This document shows positions 44,969-45,131 of a DNA stretch of 45,131 nucleotides, in pieces. The stretch is from the NCBI GenBank assembly GCA_937916505.1, contig CALFSW010000093.1:1-45131 (forward strand). Direction: 5' to 3'. Position numbers and translations under genes: made by a program. The notes under the pieces are model-generated. The model ran no database searches, was not told the origin of the DNA, and was given only the letters and a program-made list of their open reading frames with translations. The stretch is from an uncultured Verrucomicrobiales bacterium (lineage in GTDB: Bacteria; Verrucomicrobiota; Verrucomicrobiia; Verrucomicrobiales; Akkermansiaceae). The first letter of the stretch is position 1, and every line of letters starts with the position of its first letter.

Positions 44969-45131
44969 ATGTCCTCATTTCATAATCTTTCCCGCCGTAG
45001 CTTCCTTGGTGAAAGCGCCTGCTCCGCTCTCGGCTCGGCCTCCATCATGTCGACGCTCTTGAACCTCAAGATGGCGAACAATGCGGTGGCCGCCGGACTC
45101 CCACCGGACTCCGAAGACCGAAAATCCCTGG
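44969..45131 (+). CDS. DUF1501 protein, 3' end outside window
   Basis: 54 codons are visible, 18 bases after the DUF1800 stop. The start MSSFHNLSRRSFLGESACSA has a twin-arginine motif (RRSFLG) followed by a weakly hydrophobic, alanine- and serine-rich stretch, which is the normal N-terminus of DUF1501 sulfatase-like proteins. The family is almost always encoded directly after a DUF1800 gene in PVC bacteria, and both probably act together at the surface or in the periplasm. The catalytic part lies beyond the window, so the assignment rests on the leader and position. Confidence 0.75.
   Translation, partial: MSSFHNLSRRSFLGESACSALGSASIMSTLLNLKMANNAVAAGLPPDSEDRKSL

Noticed and set aside
1-45131. 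CRISPR arrays, tRNA, rRNA, insertion sequences
   Set aside because: No regularly spaced repeats, no tRNA T-loop with matching acceptor stem, no conserved rRNA stretch and no transposase motif were seen.

Overview
The window looks like a chromosomal segment of a Gram-negative member of the PVC group, most likely Verrucomicrobiota. The main signs are a large PVC-type membrane-bound dehydrogenase/cytochrome c protein (22.3-26.2 kb), a DUF1800 protein with calcium-binding thrombospondin-type-3-like repeats followed by the start of a DUF1501 protein (40-45 kb), and several very large secreted or outer-membrane proteins. No rRNA, tRNA, CRISPR array or intact insertion sequence was recognised.

Region 1 (1-21.1 kb, clearly GC-rich) is dominated by one tightly packed plus-strand unit. 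It runs from a degenerate sensor kinase and a receiver-only regulator into a four-gene assembly: a double-length PgsC/CapC-like membrane protein with a large soluble tail; an 810-residue membrane-anchored, probably periplasmic beta-rich protein; a 1732-residue exported protein with helical repeats and a C-terminal stretch that reads as an outer-membrane beta-barrel; and a 1352-residue PgsB/CapB-type amide ligase with a HEAT-like N-terminal half. My interpretation is a complete cell-envelope-spanning synthase/exporter for poly-gamma-glutamate or a related polyamide, in which the two large envelope proteins take the place of CapA/PgsA. This is the best candidate for an undescribed system here. 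Next to it are a minus-strand receiver-Hpt protein, an H-NOX haem sensor and a hybrid histidine kinase overlapping the H-NOX gene. Together they form a probable NO-responsive phosphorelay with no DNA-binding output in the window.

Region 2 (21.1-22.3 kb, visibly poorer in GC) holds remnants of small minus-strand ORFs, one probably intact 64-residue gene and a pair of ~55-bp degenerate direct repeats. Region 3 (22.3-27.4 kb) has the dehydrogenase/cytochrome/PmoA-like fusion and a decayed stretch with a MORN-type pseudogene and a glycine-rich repeat fragment.

Region 4 (27.4-30.5 kb) is housekeeping and accessory: queD (minus strand), trpA and dapF, a BrnT/BrnA-like toxin-antitoxin pair and a VanZ-like membrane protein. 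Region 5 (30.5-37.7 kb) is a lipid-modification operon with mostly overlapping genes: NTF2-like protein, acyl desaturase, FAD oxidoreductase, DUF1365, cyclopropane-fatty-acid-synthase homologue, DUF2062, DUF1295 and a second methyltransferase resembling plant coclaurine N-methyltransferase. Region 6 (37.7-45.1 kb) has uvrB on the minus strand and the divergent DUF1800/DUF1501 pair, the latter cut by the window end.

Domain assignments come from motif recognition by eye; no database search was run.
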